From NCBI GenBank assembly GCA_016933985.1, contig JAFGTU010000245.1, positions 1 through 8,405 on the forward strand: a stretch of DNA of 8,405 nucleotides. Direction: 5' to 3'. Below are positions 6,385 to 8,405 of the stretch, in pieces. The number at the start of each line of letters is the position of its first letter. Position 1 is the first letter of the stretch. The notes beneath the pieces are model-generated. The model saw nothing but the letters and a program-made list of their open reading frames with translations, was not told where the DNA came from and ran no database searches. The DNA is from Sedimentisphaerales bacterium (GTDB taxonomy: Bacteria; Planctomycetota; Phycisphaerae; Sedimentisphaerales; Anaerobacaceae). Both the position numbers and the translations under genes were made by a program.

Positions 6385-7488
6385 ATGGCTGGCAGACTGA
6401 CACGCCGCGAATTCATTCACGATAGCGCAATCGCCGTAACGGCCGCCGGCGCCGCGTTGAGCATAGCCGACCGTGTCGATTCTGCTGAGAGTAAGAAGAT
6501 CGACACTAAGAAAATTCTCAACTACAACGGCGATATGGAATACCGCCGATGCGGGCGGACGGACATGGTCGTCTCCGCCGTGACCCTCGGAGGCCACTGG
6601 AAACGCGTGGTCAACGTCATCGGCGGGGACGAGCCCCAAGGCTGGATGACAGAGAAGATCGACCGAGAAGACTTCCAGAAGAATCGCTACGACGTCGTCA
6701 CCCAGTGCATCAAACGCGGCATTAACTACGTCGATGCATGCTGCCGCGAGGAAATCCTCGCGTATGCCAAGGCCCTCAAAGGCCGCCGCGACAAGATGTA
6801 CTTCGGCTACTCCTGGCATATATGGGAGAGCCGGTTCGATGAGTGGAGGCCGGCAAAGAAGCTCCAGGAAGGGCTTGACAAGGGCATGAAAGAGGCGGGC
6901 CTGGAATATATCGACCTCTGGCGGATAAGCCTGTTGACCGAGTCCAGCCAGCATACCGACGCGGAGGTCGAAGAGGCCGTCAAAGCCCTTGATTGGGCCA
7001 AGAAGACCGGGCGGGCACGCTATATCGGCTTCTCTTCGCACGACCGGCCCCACCTCAAAAAGATAATCGAGAAATATCCCGAGCAGATGGAGGTCATCCT
7101 GACGCCCTATACTGCCAAGACCAAGGTCGTAACCGACGAATCCGGCCTGTGGGCTACGCTCAAGAAATACAACGTCGGCTGGTTCGGCATCAAGCCCTTC
7201 GCAAGCAATACGGTCTTCAAGGGCGACAGCACGCCCGACAGTCCGTACTTCGAGGAGGATAACAAAATCGCCCGGCTGGCCATTCGCTACATCCTCTGCA
7301 ATGAGGCAATAACCGCGCCCATGGCCGGACTAATAACAAAACAACAGGTGGACAACGTCGCCCTGGCCGTTAAGGAACGCCGCCAGTTGGACGTCGCGGA
7401 GAAGGCCCAGCTCGACGAGGCAATGGACAGGGCATGGGCGAACCTGCCTCCGAAATATCAGTGGCTGAAGAATTGGGAATATGTCTAA
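6385..7488 (+). CDS. Tat-exported aldo/keto reductase-fold protein with degenerate catalytic tetrad
   Basis: The product is 367 residues from ATG 6385, backed by an excellent GGAGG. The N-terminus carries a twin-arginine signal (TRREF, R7-R8, then a hydrophobic Ala-rich stretch to about 28), so it is folded in the cytoplasm and exported. The body follows the AKR barrel: YRRCGRTDMVVSAVTLGG near the start, the GINYVDACCREEIL segment holding the tetrad Asp (D117), GLEYIDLWRIS, ARYIGFSSHD, and an APMAGLITKQQVDNV cofactor-region echo near the end. In active AKRs the tetrad is D-Y-K-H. Here D117 is kept. The Tyr of DTAxxYG falls in ACCREE, the Lys of the next strand falls in YFGYSW (139-144), and the His falls on S182. 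The C-terminal 4Fe-4S cysteine cluster of some related AKR-like proteins is missing. Ordinary NAD(P)H reductase activity is therefore doubtful. It overlaps the tetraheme lipoprotein gene by TAATG. Confidence 0.82.
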   Translation: MAGRLTRREFIHDSAIAVTAAGAALSIADRVDSAESKKIDTKKILNYNGDMEYRRCGRTDMVVSAVTLGGHWKRVVNVIGGDEPQGWMTEKIDREDFQKNRYDVVTQCIKRGINYVDACCREEILAYAKALKGRRDKMYFGYSWHIWESRFDEWRPAKKLQEGLDKGMKEAGLEYIDLWRISLLTESSQHTDAEVEEAVKALDWAKKTGRARYIGFSSHDRPHLKKIIEKYPEQMEVILTPYTAKTKVVTDESGLWATLKKYNVGWFGIKPFASNTVFKGDSTPDSPYFEEDNKIARLAIRYILCNEAITAPMAGLITKQQVDNVALAVKERRQLDVAEKAQLDEAMDRAWANLPPKYQWLKNWEYV

Positions 7489-8078
7489 TGAAAGCGGCTC
7501 GAATCGAAACAATGAACCGATATATCTTCATACTCATGGCCCTGGTCGCCGCTATCGGCGGAGTTGCGCTGATAGGCTGCGGCGGCGACAATAGCGAGGA
7601 CGACACAGCCGCCTTGGTTGTCGATACGGATTCCCCCTTGTTGTTGGCCGAGCCTTCCGAGAATGGCGAAGCATCCGGCCCGCCCGCCACGAAGGCCGCC
7701 GTCGAAAACGCCGCCTGTTTTGTCTGCCATGCCAACTACGTCGAAGAGAAGCTCGCAGCCGGCCACGCCGCGATAAATGTCGGGTGCACGAAATGTCACG
7801 GCCAGTCGCACCCCCACCGCAACGATGAGAACCACACCACTCCGCCGGACCGAATGTTCGCCATCGAGGCGGTCGTCCCGCTGTGCCAGGAGTGCCATAA
7901 GTCTGCGAAAATCGATCCTCAGGAAATTGAGACCGTCCGCAGGGAGCAGCCCGGCAAGCCCGCCTCGGAGCCCGTCGTCTGCACGGACTGCCACGGCAAA
8001 CATCGATTGCCCAATCGAGCCGTCCGATGGGACAAGACCACCGGCAAGCTCATCCCCGCCGACAAAAAAATCGACTAA
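7488..8078 (+). CDS. Tetraheme c-type cytochrome lipoprotein
   Basis: The product is 196 residues. The start is set at ATG 7488, overlapping the previous stop (TAATG), the usual sign of translational coupling. An in-frame ATG at 7512 would give a tidier signal peptide (MNRYIFILMALVAA) and remains possible. The signal ends in a lipobox LIGC, so the mature protein is probably lipid-anchored outside the inner membrane, after an acidic, Pro/Ser-rich spacer of about 45 residues. Four CxxCH heme sites follow: C77-H81 (CFVCH), C100-H104 (CTKCH), C133-H137 (CQECH) and C165-H169 (CTDCH). Extra histidines (H90 in GHAAI, and the SHPHRNDENH run) can serve as distal ligands, so bis-His low-potential hemes are likely. 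The layout recalls small NapC/NrfH-like or c7-type electron carriers of planctomycetes without matching a named family I am sure of. Its coupling to the Tat-exported AKR-like protein suggests it passes that protein's electrons on. Confidence 0.87.
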   Translation: MKAARIETMNRYIFILMALVAAIGGVALIGCGGDNSEDDTAALVVDTDSPLLLAEPSENGEASGPPATKAAVENAACFVCHANYVEEKLAAGHAAINVGCTKCHGQSHPHRNDENHTTPPDRMFAIEAVVPLCQECHKSAKIDPQEIETVRREQPGKPASEPVVCTDCHGKHRLPNRAVRWDKTTGKLIPADKKID

Positions 8079-8140
8079 CTCGCCTTTCCCCTCTACAACC
8101 CGACCGAAGAAAAAATAAGAATCGCCGAGGAATCCTCAAG

Positions 8141-8172
8141 TTCGTGATTTCGTGCCTTGGCGTCTTCGTGGC
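8141..8172 (+). repeat. Degenerate tandem repeat, 8-nt unit TTCGTGNN
   Basis: Four adjacent units are seen: TTCGTGAT, TTCGTGCC, TTGGCGTC and TTCGTGGC. Similar TTCGTG-rich intergenic stretches are common in some planctomycete-like and metagenomic genomes, so this may be a copy of a dispersed repeat family. In one frame the same bases read FVISCLGVFVAMLLAGIH and stop, a plausible membrane helix, which is an alternative explanation. Confidence 0.4.
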
Positions 8173-8264
8173 GATGCTCTTGGCCGGAATCCACTAAACT
8201 TGACCTGCGAAAACGTCGATTTCAGTACGGTTATGATGTTTCTAAAATAAAGCGTAAAATCTCT

Positions 8265-8292
8265 TTGACAATGCCTCGGCAGAATTGATAAT
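8265..8292 (+). promoter_or_regulatory. Sigma70-type promoter reading out of the right edge
   Basis: A perfect TTGACA (8265-8270) is followed after 16 nt by GATAAT (8287-8292). Transcription would begin near 8299 and run past the window end, so at least 87 nt of leader precedes any start such as ATG 8386. Confidence 0.55.
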
Positions 8293-8385
8293 TGAGGCAA
8301 TTGGGTGGTGTTATCGGAAGTGGGAGTTGAAAACCGCCGATTGTATTGGCTTTGATAGCCCGAACGGTTCATCTTAACAGGAAGA

Positions 8386-8405
8386 ATGGCAGCACCGGAA
8401 ACAAG
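8386..8405 (+). CDS. Possible start of a gene leaving the window
   Basis: ATG 8386 opens a frame reading MAAPET to the last base. It follows the promoter at 8265-8292, with AGGA a little too close (about 4 nt) to be a good ribosome binding site. Only six codons are visible, so neither the start nor the product can be confirmed. Confidence 0.25.

Larger units (their letters stand above)
8079..8405. other. Right-end region without a confident gene
   Basis: No terminator is evident after the cytochrome gene. The stretch holds a degenerate 8-nt-period repeat at 8141-8172, a short reading frame over it that would encode one hydrophobic helix (to TAA 8195-8197) but has no good start, a sigma70-type promoter at 8265-8292, and a possible gene start at 8386. 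Three AATTG words cluster at 8283-8303 around the -10 box. Confidence 0.5.

Noticed and set aside
6205..7053. A 282-codon open frame on the minus strand
   Set aside because: It lies antisense to the aldo/keto-reductase-like gene and the end of the secreted-protein gene, has no recognisable domain or ribosome binding site, and reflects the GC-biased third positions of the real genes.
7777..8118. A 113-codon plus-strand frame overlapping the cytochrome gene
   Set aside because: The overlapping frame has all four CxxCH sites, lipobox and coupling to the upstream gene; this one is Ser/Arg/Pro-rich shadow sequence.

Overview
The window most likely comes from a planctomycete, probably a Phycisphaerae/Sedimentisphaerales-like lineage. 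This is inferred from gene style alone. Two secreted proteins carry degenerate dockerin-like Ca-loop modules of the planctomycete type (DLNGDCLVNFLDF; DLYSDGLVNFRDF). There is a formylglycine-generating-enzyme-like (FGE-like) secreted protein of the SPVGFFDGT...GLYDMVGNVWEWC type, a Tat-exported aldo/keto-reductase-like protein, and a small multiheme c lipoprotein. The DNA is moderately GC-rich. No rRNA, tRNA, CRISPR array or insertion sequence was seen.

Left part (1-2883, + strand): the C-terminal end of a dihydrodipicolinate synthase/N-acetylneuraminate lyase family protein is followed 8 nt later by an 864-residue fusion. The fusion joins a six-bladed Kelch propeller (NanM/cyclically permuted mutarotase type) to a sodium:solute symporter. 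Together they look like a sialic-acid uptake and cleavage unit: anomer conversion at the outer face, Na+-driven import, then aldol cleavage.

Middle (2970-4990, - strand): there are two genes, each with its own good sigma70-type promoter. The downstream one (2970-3958) is a secreted dockerin/FGE-like gene. It has lost the whole centre of its FGE domain and changes frame at the junction, so it is called a pseudogene. The upstream one (4193-4990) is a DUF4405-type three-helix membrane protein with a Gly-rich linker and a duplicated helical C-terminal motif.

Right part (5269-8078, + strand): a promoter and a hairpin-containing leader precede a secreted protein with a C-terminal dockerin-like pair (5382-6260). 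A Tat-signal aldo/keto-reductase-fold protein follows (6385-7488). Three of its four catalytic tetrad positions appear replaced. It overlaps, through TAATG, a tetraheme cytochrome c lipoprotein (7488-8078). The last two are very probably co-translated and may form an extracytoplasmic redox pair. The membrane protein at 4193-4990 could be a b-type cytochrome-like partner, but that link is speculative.

The final 327 nt hold a short 8-nt-period repeat, a strong-looking + strand promoter (8265-8292), and possibly the first codons of a gene that leaves the window.
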